Source of the DNA: Streptomyces sp. NRRL S-337
GTDB lineage: Bacteria > Actinomycetota > Actinomycetes > Streptomycetales > Streptomycetaceae
Length of the DNA: 43,229 nt
Direction: 5' to 3'
Assembly: GCF_000720175.1 (NCBI RefSeq)
Contig: NZ_JOIX01000060.1
Location: 1-43,229 of the forward strand
Positions 1 to 7,910 of this stretch are shown here, piece after piece. The notes under the pieces were generated by a model that searched no databases, had not been told where the DNA came from, and was given only the letters and a program-made list of their open reading frames with translations. Every line of letters begins with the position of its first letter. The first letter of the stretch is position 1. The translations under genes and the position numbers were made by a program.

Positions 1-48
1 CCCCCCGGCCTCTCCCTTCGGCTCCCGCCCCGGCCCGCCAATAATTCG

Positions 49-78
49 TTGGCGCCCCCATCCACCCCTGACTACAAT
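49..78 (+). promoter_or_regulatory. Candidate promoter of the HelD/HelR gene
   Basis: TTGGCG (49-54) and TACAAT (73-78) are separated by 18 nt and resemble a housekeeping -35/-10 pair. Transcription would begin near 85 and give a leader of about 170 nt. The -35 hexamer is also one arm of a 6-bp inverted repeat (CGCCAA 36-41, TTGGCG 49-54) that could bind a regulator. Assignment is by eye. Confidence 0.4.
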
Positions 79-253
79 CGCGCGTCTGCCTGCCTCCCGC
101 CGAGGAGTGCCGCCGACCGGTCGGAAACCGGCCGGCCTTCGCTTCACGCCGCTGACCCGCGCATCGCATGACCTGCGCTACGCACCGACACCGGCCCGCC
201 GCGCCCGCGCACCATGGCGCGCCCGCCGCAGTACCGCCACCGGAGGCAACGCC

Positions 254-2329
254 GTGCCCTCGCACGCCCACGACCTGTCCGACGACGAGCCGCTCCAGCG
301 CGAACGCGCCCATCTCGCCGCTTCCCGCGCCGCGCTCCGTGCCATGCGCGCCGACGCCGAGTCGCTGAACATCGCGGACGTCACCGCGAACTGGGTCAAC
401 GCCGAGGTGCTCCAGGGCGAGATCGAAGCCCGGATCAAGGCACTCGCCGACCTCTCCCACACCCCGTTGTTCTTCGGCCGCCTCGACTATCTCCACGCCC
501 CGGGTCTCGACCTCGCCGAGGGGGCGGACGGGGAGAACTTCTACATCGGCCGGCGGCACGTCCACGACGCCGACGGCGATCCGATGGTCATCGACTGGCG
601 CGCGCCCGTCTCCCAGCCGTTCTACCGGGCCTCCAAGAAGGACCCGATGGACCTCAGGCTGCGCCGCCGCTTCGGTTACACCGGCGGCGAGTTGACCGCC
701 TACGAGGACGAGCACCTCACCGACCCCGCAGAACTGGAGCGGACCAGCCGGCTCCTGCAGTCGGAGATCGAGCGGCCGCGTGTCGGCCCGATGCGGGACA
801 TCGTCGCGACGATCCAGCCCGAGCAGGACGAGATCGTGCGCGCCGGCATCACCGGTTCGGTGTGTGTGCAGGGGGCGCCGGGCACCGGAAAGACGGCGGT
901 CGGTCTGCACCGTGTGGCATACCTGCTGTACGCGCACCGCGAGCGGCTGGCGCGGGCGGGCACCCTCGTCATCGGCCCGAACCGTTCCTTCCTGCAGTAC
1001 ATCGAGCAGGTGCTGCCGGCGCTGGGCGAGCTGGAGGTCAAGCAGGCCACGGTCGACGACCTGGTGGGACATGTCGAGGTGCGCGGTACGGACGAGGCGG
1101 CCGCGGCGACGGTCAAGGGGGACGCCCGGATGGCGGAGGTCCTGCGGCGGGCCGTCCGCTCGCACATCACGCTGCCGCAGGAGCCCTGCGTGGTGGTCCG
1201 CGGCTCCCGCCACTGGCGCGTACCGGCGTACGAACTGCAGGAGATCGTGCAGGAGTTGATGGCGCGCGACATCCGTTACGGCGCGGCCCGGGAGGCGCTT
1301 CCGCAGCGGATCGCGCATGCCGTCCTGGTGCGGATGGAGCAGGCCGGGGAGGCGCCGGACGACCGGGTGCAGAACGCGGTGGCCCGGAACGCCGCCGTGA
1401 AGGCCGTGGTCAAGGAGGTCTGGCCGCCGGTCGATCCGGCGAAGTTGGTGCTGCGGCTGCTGGGCGATGCCGAGTTCCTCGCCGAGCAGGCCGAGGGGAT
1501 CCTCTCCCCCGAGGAGCAGAAGACGATCCTGTGGGCCAAACCGGCGCGCAGCGTGAAGAGCGCCAAGTGGTCCGCGGCGGATGCGGTGTTGATCGACGAG
1601 GTGACGGACCTGGTGGAGCGCACCCCCTCGCTCGGCCATGTGGTGCTGGACGAGGCGCAGGACCTCTCGCCGATGCAGTACCGGGCGGTCGGCCGGCGCT
1701 GCACGACGGGTTCGGTGACGATCCTGGGCGACATCGCCCAGGGGACGACGCCGTGGGCGACCGACACCTGGGAGGAGGCGCTGGCCCATCTGGGCAAGCC
1801 GGGGGCGGCGGTCGAGGAACTCACACAGGGTTTCCGGGTGCCGCGCGAGGTGATCGCGTACGCGTCCCGGCTGCTGCCGGCCATCGCGCCGGATCTGACG
1901 GAGGCCACCTCGATCCGTGAAGCGGCGGGCGATTTCGCGATCCGTCGGGTCGGGGCCGCGGAGCTGACCGCGGCGACCCTCGCGGCCTGCGACGATGCGC
2001 TGACGAAGGAGGGCTCGATCGGCCTGATCGCGGCGGAGGCGCGCATTCCGGAGCTGCGCGCGGCGCTGGAGGCGGCCGGGGTGACCGTGCTGGCCCCGGG
2101 CGAGGAGACCTCGGCCGGGTCCCGGCTGACGCTGGTGCCGGCCACGCTCGCCAAGGGCCTGGAGTACGACTACGTGGTGCTGGACGAGCCGGCCGCGATC
2201 GTCGACGGCGAACCGGACGAGCGGACCGGCCTGCGCCGCCTGTACGTCTGCCTGACCCGCCCGGTCTCCGGCCTGACGGTGGTCCACGCGGCGCCCCTGC
2301 CGGAGCAACTGGCGGACGGGCCCGCCTAG
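254..2329 (+). CDS. helR: HelD/HelR-type RNA polymerase recycling ATPase (UvrD-like superfamily 1)
   Basis: The protein (691 aa) is a superfamily 1 ATPase of the HelD class, which pulls stalled or inhibitor-bound RNA polymerase off DNA; the HelR branch protects Streptomyces polymerase from rifamycins. An N-terminal charged helical segment (about residues 10-80) would be the coiled coil that enters the polymerase secondary channel. Walker A GAPGTGKT is at 207-214 and Walker B DEAQD at 466-470, followed by LTQGFRVPREV and a C-terminal RRLYVCLTRP helicase motif. I chose GTG 254 because GGAGG lies 7 nt upstream (242-246); the frame is open to 107 but has no usable ribosome site there. HelR rather than HelD is inferred from the shorter length and the N-terminus. 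I see no long palindrome of the rifamycin-associated-element type upstream. Confidence 0.85.
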   Translation: MPSHAHDLSDDEPLQRERAHLAASRAALRAMRADAESLNIADVTANWVNAEVLQGEIEARIKALADLSHTPLFFGRLDYLHAPGLDLAEGADGENFYIGRRHVHDADGDPMVIDWRAPVSQPFYRASKKDPMDLRLRRRFGYTGGELTAYEDEHLTDPAELERTSRLLQSEIERPRVGPMRDIVATIQPEQDEIVRAGITGSVCVQGAPGTGKTAVGLHRVAYLLYAHRERLARAGTLVIGPNRSFLQYIEQVLPALGELEVKQATVDDLVGHVEVRGTDEAAAATVKGDARMAEVLRRAVRSHITLPQEPCVVVRGSRHWRVPAYELQEIVQELMARDIRYGAAREALPQRIAHAVLVRMEQAGEAPDDRVQNAVARNAAVKAVVKEVWPPVDPAKLVLRLLGDAEFLAEQAEGILSPEEQKTILWAKPARSVKSAKWSAADAVLIDEVTDLVERTPSLGHVVLDEAQDLSPMQYRAVGRRCTTGSVTILGDIAQGTTPWATDTWEEALAHLGKPGAAVEELTQGFRVPREVIAYASRLLPAIAPDLTEATSIREAAGDFAIRRVGAAELTAATLAACDDALTKEGSIGLIAAEARIPELRAALEAAGVTVLAPGEETSAGSRLTLVPATLAKGLEYDYVVLDEPAAIVDGEPDERTGLRRLYVCLTRPVSGLTVVHAAPLPEQLADGPA

Positions 2330-2365
2330 AGCCGCCCCCCGGACGGCCGGCCCAGCGGCGTTCCA

Positions 2366-2437
2366 CGGGTCGGCCGCCGCAGCGCCAACGGGCCCCGGGC
2401 CGGCCTCCGGCGCAGTCCGCGGGTCGGCCGCCGCAGC
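2366..2437. repeat. Direct repeat in the convergent helR/arsR junction
   Basis: An identical 18-mer, CGGGTCGGCCGCCGCAGC, occurs at 2366-2383 and 2420-2437 (54-bp spacing), followed in both copies by similar CCGGGCC...CCTCCGG sequence. It lies between the stop codons of the two converging genes. No T-tract terminator is visible. Confidence 0.7.
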
Positions 2438-2459
2438 ACCACCGCCCCGGGCCTCCGGT

Positions 2460-2840
2460 TCAGGCCCCGTCACCGCCCGACCCCAACAGGTCCTCCCCCT
2501 CGACGGAGTGGAGCAGTGCGTCCAGGAGGCCGGGGAATCGCGCGTCGAGGTCGGCGCGGCGTAGTTGCACATAGCGGTTGCGGCCGACGACCCGGGTGGA
2601 GGTGAGCCCGGCCTCGCGCATGGTCCGCATGTGGTGCGAGACGGTCGACTTGTGCAGATGGCCGAGGCCCAGCCGTTCCGACGAGCAGTCGTACTGCTGC
2701 CCGCTCGCGTAGATCCGCAGCAGATGCAGCCGGGCCGGGTCGCCGAGCGCGTGCAGCACCTTCACCAGCTGGATGTCCTCGGTCTCCGGCTGCGCCAGCA
2801 GCGCGCCGTCACCGCCGTCCGTACCGACGCCACTCACCAC
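2460..2840 (-). CDS. ArsR-family winged-helix repressor
   Basis: The predicted 126-aa protein has the ArsR/SmtB fold: LVKVLHALGDPARLHLLRI (first helix pair), then KSTVSHHMRTMREAGL as the recognition helix-turn-helix and VVGRNRYVQLR as the wing. The frame continues upstream to 2921, but GTG 2840 has AAGGAGG 10 nt before it whereas 2921 has none, so I take 2840 (GTG 2837 is also possible). It is divergent from an MFS exporter, with two palindromic operators between them, so it probably represses itself and the exporter. The CDCSSE-type metal cysteines of classical ArsR are not evident; QQYDCSSERLG has one cysteine, so the inducer is unknown. Confidence 0.85.
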   Translation of the reverse strand: MVSGVGTDGGDGALLAQPETEDIQLVKVLHALGDPARLHLLRIYASGQQYDCSSERLGLGHLHKSTVSHHMRTMREAGLTSTRVVGRNRYVQLRRADLDARFPGLLDALLHSVEGEDLLGSGGDGA

Positions 2841-2907
2841 GGCCGTCCGGCCTCCTTCCGTCGCTCGTTCACGTCCCACTGTATTTCCCCGATTTCCCCG
2901 CCCAACC

Positions 2908-2955
2908 TGTTTGACATCCATCCAACAATCAATATTGTTTGACGCACATCAAACA
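2908..2955. promoter_or_regulatory. Two tandem 20-bp palindromic operators, ArsR/MFS intergenic
   Basis: TGTTTGA-N6-TCAAACA (2936-2955) is a perfect inverted repeat. A second copy, TGTTTGA-N6-TCCAACA (2908-2927), has one mismatch. Both are 20 bp with the same 6-nt spacer, and their centres are 28 bp apart. A further inverted repeat AACAAT-N4-ATTGTT (2924-2939) bridges them. The block is AT-rich against a very GC-rich background. Position and shape fit the operator of the divergent ArsR repressor. Confidence 0.75.
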
Positions 2956-3057
2956 TACGCCGCGCCCGCGTCGCCACGTCCCTCGCGTGCGGCTGCTGCG
3001 TAGTTGCGCATCACCTTGCGCATCACCACGTCCCCGTTCGTACCGGGAAGGACACCC

Positions 3058-4317
3058 GTGCGTCTCCGCTTGCTCCTGCTCGCCCTCGGCACCTTCGCCA
3101 TGGGCACCGATTCCATGGTGATGGCCGGCATCCTCGGACTGATCGCCCATGACCTGGGCGTTTCCGTGCCGGCCGCCGGCCAGATGGTCACCGTTTTCGC
3201 GCTCTCCTACGCCGTGCTCGCCCCCGTGCTCGCCACCGCCGCCGCCCGGTGGCCGCGCCGCCGTGTCCTGCTGACCGCACTCACCGTCTTCACGGCCGCC
3301 AACGCGCTGAGCGCCCTGGCGCCCAACTACCCCCTCCTGCTGGCCACTCGGGTGCTGGCCGCGGCCGGTGCTGCCCTGTACACCCCGACCGCCAACGCCG
3401 TGGCCACCACGCTCGTACCCACCGAACGGCGCGGCCGGGCGCTGGCGACCGTGCTCGGCGGCATGACGGTGGCCACCGCGCTCGGCGTGCCCCTCGGCAC
3501 CTACATAGGGCGGACGGACTGGCGGCTGACCATGTGGCTGGTGGTCGCACTGGGCGCCGCGGCGTTCCTGGGCCTCGCCCTGCTGCTGCGCGACCTGCCG
3601 GCGCCGGCCACCGCGCCCGGCCTGCGCGCCCGCCTCGCACCGCTGCGCAACGGGAACGTGCTGGCCGCCGCGGCCACCACGCTGGTGTTCTTCCTGGCCC
3701 TCAACACGGTTTACATCTACCTCGGCACGGTCGTACGCCCCGCCACCGGAGGCGATGCGGGCCGACTCAGCCTGATCATGCTGGTGTCCGGCCTCGCCTC
3801 GATCGCCGGCAACTGGCTGGGCGGCCGGGCGGTCGACCGGCTGGGCGTCCGGACCGTCCTGCTCACCGGCGGCTCGCTGGCCGCCCTCGCCTTCCTCGCG
3901 CTGCCCTGGGCCTCGGCGACGATGCCCGGCGCGCTGGCGTACGCGGCACTCTCGCCGCTCGCCGGATGGGCGGTCTCGGTGGCGCTGCCGCACCGTCTCG
4001 CCTCTCTGGACCCGCCCAACGCGCCACTGCTGATCTCCCTCAACAGCAGTGCGCTCTATCTGGGCATGGCGGCCGCGGGCGGCGTCGGCAGTCTCGCCCT
4101 CACCATGCTCGGCGACCGGTGGTTCCCGCTCACCTCGACCGCACTGAGCCTGGTGGCGGTCGTCCTGGCGGCGGTCACGACCCGCCGGCGGCAGGCTGGG
4201 GCGGACGGGGCCGCCGGGGTGGGCGGGACGGCTGGAGCAACTGGGGCGGTCGTGCCTGCTGCGTCCCCCGCCGCCGCTCCCGTATCGAGGGCCGGGGCTC
4301 CGGCGGCACGCCCCTGA
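3058..4317 (+). CDS. MFS (DHA1-type) drug efflux transporter
   Basis: The 419-aa protein has about 12 hydrophobic segments in two halves joined near residue 190, as in DHA1 drug:proton antiporters. RLRLLLLALGTFAMGTDSMV is TM1; the loop 2-3 region carries RWPRRRVLL, and GVPLGTYIG resembles the TM5 motif C of exporters. GTG 3058 is preceded by GGAAGGA with a 5-nt gap and is preferred over the open frame to 3004. The C-terminus is a Gly/Ala-rich tail of about 35 residues (GADGAAGVGGTAGAT...). It is divergent from the ArsR gene and probably under its control. Substrate unknown; AraJ/CmlR-like exporters are the closest recognisable group. A 15-bp repeat array starts 11 nt after its stop. Confidence 0.85.
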   Translation: MRLRLLLLALGTFAMGTDSMVMAGILGLIAHDLGVSVPAAGQMVTVFALSYAVLAPVLATAAARWPRRRVLLTALTVFTAANALSALAPNYPLLLATRVLAAAGAALYTPTANAVATTLVPTERRGRALATVLGGMTVATALGVPLGTYIGRTDWRLTMWLVVALGAAAFLGLALLLRDLPAPATAPGLRARLAPLRNGNVLAAAATTLVFFLALNTVYIYLGTVVRPATGGDAGRLSLIMLVSGLASIAGNWLGGRAVDRLGVRTVLLTGGSLAALAFLALPWASATMPGALAYAALSPLAGWAVSVALPHRLASLDPPNAPLLISLNSSALYLGMAAAGGVGSLALTMLGDRWFPLTSTALSLVAVVLAAVTTRRRQAGADGAAGVGGTAGATGAVVPAASPAAAPVSRAGAPAARP

Positions 4318-4328
4318 GGAGCAACGCC

Positions 4329-4493
4329 GCGAGAGGCAGCTCCGTAAGAGGCAGCTCCGTAAGAGGCACCTACGCGAGAGGCGGCTCCGTAAGAGGCAGC
4401 TCCGTAAGAGGCACCTACGCGAGAGGCGGCTCCGTAAGAGGCACCTCCGCGAGAGTCACGTCCGCGAGGGATACGTCCGTAGGTCGCGCGTCC
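4329..4493. repeat. 15-bp tandem repeat array between convergent MFS and cutC genes
   Basis: Eleven contiguous 15-bp units, consensus GTAAGAGGCAGCTCC, fill 4329-4493. Units 2-4 and 5-7 form an almost perfect 45-bp higher-order repeat; the last three units diverge. In the frame of the upstream MFS gene each core unit reads Glu-Ala-Ala-Pro-stop. In the frame of cutC it gives a Pro-Leu-Thr-Glu type pentapeptide. The array fills nearly the whole space between the two stop codons (4317 and 4514). Confidence 0.95.
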
Positions 4494-4513
4494 GCTCACC
4501 CCGGCCCCGCCGC

Positions 4514-5260
4514 TCACCCCAGCGGAGCCGGCTGCTCCGCCTCCCGGTCCAGTGCCTCCTCCTGGTCCAGCACCTCGCGCCACCGGCGTACCGCGGCCGC
4601 GTCCACCGGTGCGGACCAGCCGTCGGGGCGGGCGGCGCCGCCGATGTGGAAGGCGTCGAGGCCGGCCGCGCGCAGCGCCGGGACGTGGTCGAGGCCGAGG
4701 CCGCCGCCCACCAGGATGCGCGGCGCGTACCCGGGCTCACCCGCGGCCGTACGGGCCTGTTCGGCCACCAGGACCGCCCGCCCGGCCGCCACGCCCCGGG
4801 GATCGCCGGCGGTCAGATACGTGTCGGGCCCGGCGCTCGCCGTGCCGGCCAGCTCCTTGCGCAGCGCGTCCCGGTCGGCGGCCCGGTCGATGGCCCGGTG
4901 GAAGGTCCAGGGGCAGCCGTCGATCACGTCGGCCAGCGCCGTCACCGCAGCGAGGTCCGGCCGCCCGTCCGGCGTCAGGAAGCCGAGGACGAACTCCTCG
5001 GCCCCCGCCTCCCGCAGGGCCACCGCCCGGCCGCAGAGCGCCGGGAGATCGCCGGCCGCGAAGCCGTCGGCCAACCGCAGCATCACCCGCAGCGGCAGAT
5101 CCACCGCCGCCCGGATCGCCGCGAAGGTGGCCGTCGCGGGCGTGAGCCCGTCGGCCGCCATGTCGGTGACCAGTTCCAGGCGGTCGGCACCGCCTTCCTG
5201 GGCGGCGACCGCGTCCTGCGGGCCGAGCGCGATCACCTCAAGGAGTGCGCGCTTGCTCAT
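4514..5260 (-). CDS. cutC: CutC family protein (copper homeostasis, TIM barrel)
   Basis: The 248-aa product matches the CutC TIM-barrel family along its length: LLEVIALGPQDAVAAQEGGA near the N-terminus, then RLELVTDMAADGLTP, LRVMLRLADGF, FVLGFLTPDG, WTFHRAIDR, and the barrel-closing ILVGGGLGLDHV with FHIGGAARP. CutC was named for copper tolerance in E. coli, but its biochemical role is unsettled. ATG 5260 has GAAGGA about 10 nt upstream. It is divergent from an HD-domain gene; the shared upstream region holds a DasR-like dre site (5319-5334), which would place this gene or the HD gene under N-acetylglucosamine control. No copper-responsive palindrome is apparent. Confidence 0.9.
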   Translation of the reverse strand: MSKRALLEVIALGPQDAVAAQEGGADRLELVTDMAADGLTPATATFAAIRAAVDLPLRVMLRLADGFAAGDLPALCGRAVALREAGAEEFVLGFLTPDGRPDLAAVTALADVIDGCPWTFHRAIDRAADRDALRKELAGTASAGPDTYLTAGDPRGVAAGRAVLVAEQARTAAGEPGYAPRILVGGGLGLDHVPALRAAGLDAFHIGGAARPDGWSAPVDAAAVRRWREVLDQEEALDREAEQPAPLG

Positions 5261-5318
5261 ATGACCCCAATCCTTCGGCGACAAGTGGCGCGGAAGCCCT
5301 GCGTCCGCACACCACTCA

Positions 5319-5334
5319 ACAGGTCTAGTCCAAT
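5319..5334. promoter_or_regulatory. dre-like (DasR responsive element) site between cutC and the HD gene
   Basis: ACAGGTCTAGTCCAAT matches 13 of 16 positions of the dre consensus as I know it (ACTGGTCTAGACCAGT). The inner 12-mer AGGTCTAGTCCA is identical, on the opposite strand, to the site upstream of nagK at 26669-26680. The site lies 58 nt upstream of cutC and 36 nt upstream of the HD gene. Confidence 0.65.
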
Positions 5335-5370
5335 ATTCCCAGCCTACGGGGTCGCCAGGCGCAAGGCACA

Positions 5371-6087
5371 ATGATTCGCATGACGTCCGTGTCCCGTACG
5401 GCAGGCAGCACCTTCGACCCGGTACCGGAGCTGCGCACGCGCTGGGCCGCCACGGTCGCCGCGGCCCGCGGCACCAGGAGGTCCGCCGCGCCCGGAGGCG
5501 CCCCGGCGCCCGACCCCACCCCCTACGCGGACAACCTGCTCTCCCGTTGGAGCGAGCCGCAGCGGCGGTACCACACCGTCGCGCACCTGGCCGCGGTCCT
5601 CGACCGGATCGACGAACTCGCCGAGCACGCCGATGACCTGCCCGTCGTCCAGTTGGCGGCGTGGTTCCACGACGCGGTCTACCGGCCGGACCGCTCGGAG
5701 AACGAGGAGCGCAGCGCGGCCCTGGCCGAGCGCGCACTGCCCGAACTGGGCGTCGGCGCGGCCCGTACGGCCGAGGTGGCCCGGCTGGTGCGGCTCACCG
5801 TCACCCACGACCCGGCGCCCGACGACCCGGACGGCGAGGTGCTGTGTGACGCCGATCTCGCGGTGCTCGCCGGTTCGCCCGACGCGTACGCCGCCTACGC
5901 CGCCTCGGTCCGCGACGAGTACGCCTTCGTGCCCGACACGGACTTCGCGGCCGGCCGCTCCGCCGTACTGCGCCAACTCCTGGCGCTGCCACGCCTGTTC
6001 AGGACCCCGCAGGGCTACGACCGGTGGGAACACCTGGCCCGCCGCAACCTGGCGACGGAGCTGGACCTGCTGTCCGGCGGCGGCTGA
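5371..6087 (+). CDS. HD-domain metal-dependent phosphohydrolase (COG4339-like)
   Basis: The 238-aa protein carries the conserved pattern of predicted HD phosphohydrolases: YHTVAHL (H68, H72), AWFHDAVY (H100-D101) and LCDADL (D160, D162), which together form the metal site. Substrate is not known for this subfamily. ATG 5371 has AAGG only 4 nt upstream; ATG 5380 is an alternative. The first 50 residues are low-complexity and precede the domain. The gene is divergent from cutC and is followed after about 85 nt by an MFS gene on the same strand. Confidence 0.8.
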   Translation: MIRMTSVSRTAGSTFDPVPELRTRWAATVAAARGTRRSAAPGGAPAPDPTPYADNLLSRWSEPQRRYHTVAHLAAVLDRIDELAEHADDLPVVQLAAWFHDAVYRPDRSENEERSAALAERALPELGVGAARTAEVARLVRLTVTHDPAPDDPDGEVLCDADLAVLAGSPDAYAAYAASVRDEYAFVPDTDFAAGRSAVLRQLLALPRLFRTPQGYDRWEHLARRNLATELDLLSGGG

Positions 6088-6172
6088 CCGGAAGGACGGC
6101 GTCGACGGGCTGCCGGGCCATCGATCACCGGCGGCGGGAATGTAAGGCGTCCTATCGGTGTTAGTAGCTGAC

Positions 6173-7462
6173 ATGCCAGCTCCCGCACCGTCCGACCGTG
6201 CCCGACTGCCCATCGCCGTATACGTCCTCGGCCTCTCCGTCTTCGCCCTCGGCACGTCCGAGTTCATGCTGTCCGGGATCCTCCAGCCCCTGGCCCGTGA
6301 TCTGAGGGTCTCCATTCCGCAGGCCGGGCTCCTGGTTTCCGCCTTCGCGATCGGCATGGTGGTGGGCGCGCCGGTGCTCGCCGCGGCCACCCTCCGCCTG
6401 CCGCGCCGTACGACGCTGATCGCGCTGCTCGCCGTCTTCGGTCTGGGCCAGGTGGCGGGCGCGCTGGCCCCGACGTACGGCGTGCTGTTCGTCTCCCGGG
6501 TGGTCAGCGCGCTCGCCTGCGCGGGCTTCTGGGCGGTCGGTGCGGCGGTGGCGGTCTCGCTGGTGCCGGTGACCGCGCGGGCCCGGGCGATGGCCGTGAT
6601 GGTCGGCGGGCTGAGCATCGCCAACATCGCGGGCGTCCCGGCCGGCGCGCTCCTCGGTCAGCACGCCGGGTGGCGTGCGGCCTTCTGGGCCGTGGCCGGG
6701 CTCGCCGCGGTGGGGCTGCTGGGCGTCGTCGCGCTGGTGCCGCGGACGAGCGTGCCGACGGGCGCGGACCGCCCGCAGCTGCGCCGCGAGCTGACCATCT
6801 ACAAGGACAAGCAGGTGTGGCTGGCGCTGACCGCGACCGCCATGAACGGCGCCGCGGTCTTCGCGCTGTTCTCCTACCTCTCGCCGCTGCTGACCGACAC
6901 CGCCGGGCTCGCCGAGAGCTGGGTGCCGACGGTGCTGGCGCTGTTCGGTGTCGGCGCGCTGATCGGCACGTTCATCGGCGGCCGGGTCGCCGATGCGCAC
7001 CTCTTCGGGACGCTCTTCGGCGGCATCTCCGCGTCCACGGTGGTGCTGGCCGTCCTGGCGCTGACCGCCCACAGCCCGGTGGCCGCGATCGCGCTGTCGC
7101 TGATGCTGGGGATGACCTCGTTCGCCACGGCCCCGGCCCTGAACGCCCGGATGTTCGACGTGGCGAACGCCGCGCCCACGCTGGCCGGTGCGACCACTAC
7201 CGCCGCCTTCAACCTCGGCAACACCGTCGGCCCCTGGCTCGGCGGCCTGGCCATCGGCGCGGGCTGGGGCTACCCGTCCGTGGCCTGGACGGGTGCGGCG
7301 CTGGCCGCGGCAGCCGTCCTCACCACCGCCGTCGCCTTCCGGCTGCACCGCACGACGAACCGCTCACGGCTGGTCGCGTCGTCGGGGACGGACACGTCGA
7401 CGGGGACGGCGGGCACGACTCCCGCCACGACGGCCGTGCCGGAGACGGCGAAGCAGCTCTAG
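6173..7462 (+). CDS. Cmx/CmlR-type MFS efflux transporter
   Basis: This 429-aa protein is a 12-TM exporter of the chloramphenicol-efflux (Cmx/CmlR) branch. Key features are LPIAVYVLGLSVFALGTSEF with FMLSGIL in TM1, the loop RLPRRTTLI, the antiporter motif GVPAGALLGQHAGWR in TM5, and TAGLAESWVPTVLALFGVGA in TM8. Chloramphenicol itself is an inference from the family; other hydrophobic drugs are possible. ATG 6173 fits the family start; GTG 6158 in frame is an alternative, and neither has a clear ribosome site. The C-terminal 35 residues are Thr/Ala-rich. The last coding bases (7441-7460) are duplicated twice after the stop. Confidence 0.85.
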   Translation: MPAPAPSDRARLPIAVYVLGLSVFALGTSEFMLSGILQPLARDLRVSIPQAGLLVSAFAIGMVVGAPVLAAATLRLPRRTTLIALLAVFGLGQVAGALAPTYGVLFVSRVVSALACAGFWAVGAAVAVSLVPVTARARAMAVMVGGLSIANIAGVPAGALLGQHAGWRAAFWAVAGLAAVGLLGVVALVPRTSVPTGADRPQLRRELTIYKDKQVWLALTATAMNGAAVFALFSYLSPLLTDTAGLAESWVPTVLALFGVGALIGTFIGGRVADAHLFGTLFGGISASTVVLAVLALTAHSPVAAIALSLMLGMTSFATAPALNARMFDVANAAPTLAGATTTAAFNLGNTVGPWLGGLAIGAGWGYPSVAWTGAALAAAAVLTTAVAFRLHRTTNRSRLVASSGTDTSTGTAGTTPATTAVPETAKQL

Positions 7463-7504
7463 GGACGGCGAGGCAGCTCCGGAGACAGACCGCGAGGCAA
7501 CTCC
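7441..7504. repeat. Degenerate duplications of the MFS gene 3' end
   Basis: The final coding segment GGAGACGGCGAAGCAGCTCT (7441-7460) is followed by GGACGGCGAGGCAGCTCC (about 7463-7480) and GGAGACAGACCGCGAGGCAACTCC-like sequence (7481-7504). The copies straddle the TAG stop at 7460-7462. Confidence 0.65.
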
Positions 7505-7561
7505 GGACATCTGCGACAGCGGGCCGGCGGCCCGGCGCACCGACAGGCGCGCCGGGCCGCT

Positions 7562-7621
7562 TCCGTACAGCGGGGGCCCGTACGGCTCGCGCCCGTACGG
7601 CTGGCGTCCGTATGACTCTCG
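7562..7621. repeat. 15-bp tandem array downstream of the DUF4031 stop codon
   Basis: Four 15-bp units (7562-7576, 7577-7591, 7592-7606, 7607-7621) share CCCGTACGGCT(C/G)GCG. The array ends 5 nt from the DUF4031 stop codon (7627-7629). Each intact unit contains the palindrome CCGTACGG. Read past the stop in the gene's own frame it gives the pentapeptide SRTGA/P. Confidence 0.85.
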
Positions 7622-7626
7622 CGTTC

Positions 7627-7902
7627 CTACGGCATGCGCGCCGGCCGGTGCTTGGGCCGGCGCAGGCCGGCGGCCGTCAGCCGGCGGAGCAGTTCCTTGC
7701 TGCCGACCTCCACGGCCCCGGCGCGTACCGCATCGCCGTACCGCTCGGCCGGCAGGTCGTAGTGGTCACGCTCGAAGGCGCCCCGGGGCACGCCGATGCG
7801 GGCGGCGAAGGCGTGCAGCTCGGCGAAGGACACATCGCTGACCAGGTGCGACCACATCCGGCCGTGCCCCGGCCATATCGGCGGGTCTATGTAGATCGCC
7901 AA
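7627..7902 (-). CDS. DUF4031 domain protein
   Basis: The 91-aa protein starts AIYIDPPIWPGHGRMWSHL and continues VSDVSFAELHAFAARIGVP and FERDHYDLPAERY, the conserved signature of DUF4031, a small family of unknown function. I place the start at TTG 7902: the homology begins there and GAGGT lies 5-6 nt upstream, whereas the open frame further upstream (to 8052) overlaps the preceding gene and is low-complexity. It begins 8 nt after the stop of the upstream hypothetical gene, so the two are one operon and probably translationally coupled. The conserved Trp/His/Asp residues suggest a catalytic or binding role, but none is established. Confidence 0.75.
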   Translation of the reverse strand: MAIYIDPPIWPGHGRMWSHLVSDVSFAELHAFAARIGVPRGAFERDHYDLPAERYGDAVRAGAVEVGSKELLRRLTAAGLRRPKHRPARMP

Positions 7903-7910
7903 CGGCCACC

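Noticed and set aside
1..253. Rifamycin-associated element upstream of the HelD/HelR gene
   Set aside because: I looked for a long GC palindrome near the promoter and found only a 6-bp inverted repeat overlapping the -35.
3249..5264. Plus-strand frame of 671 codons crossing the 15-bp array and opposite cutC
   Set aside because: It is out of frame within the MFS gene and antisense to cutC, with no ribosome site; the V-R-G-T/S-S stretch is just the array read in one frame.
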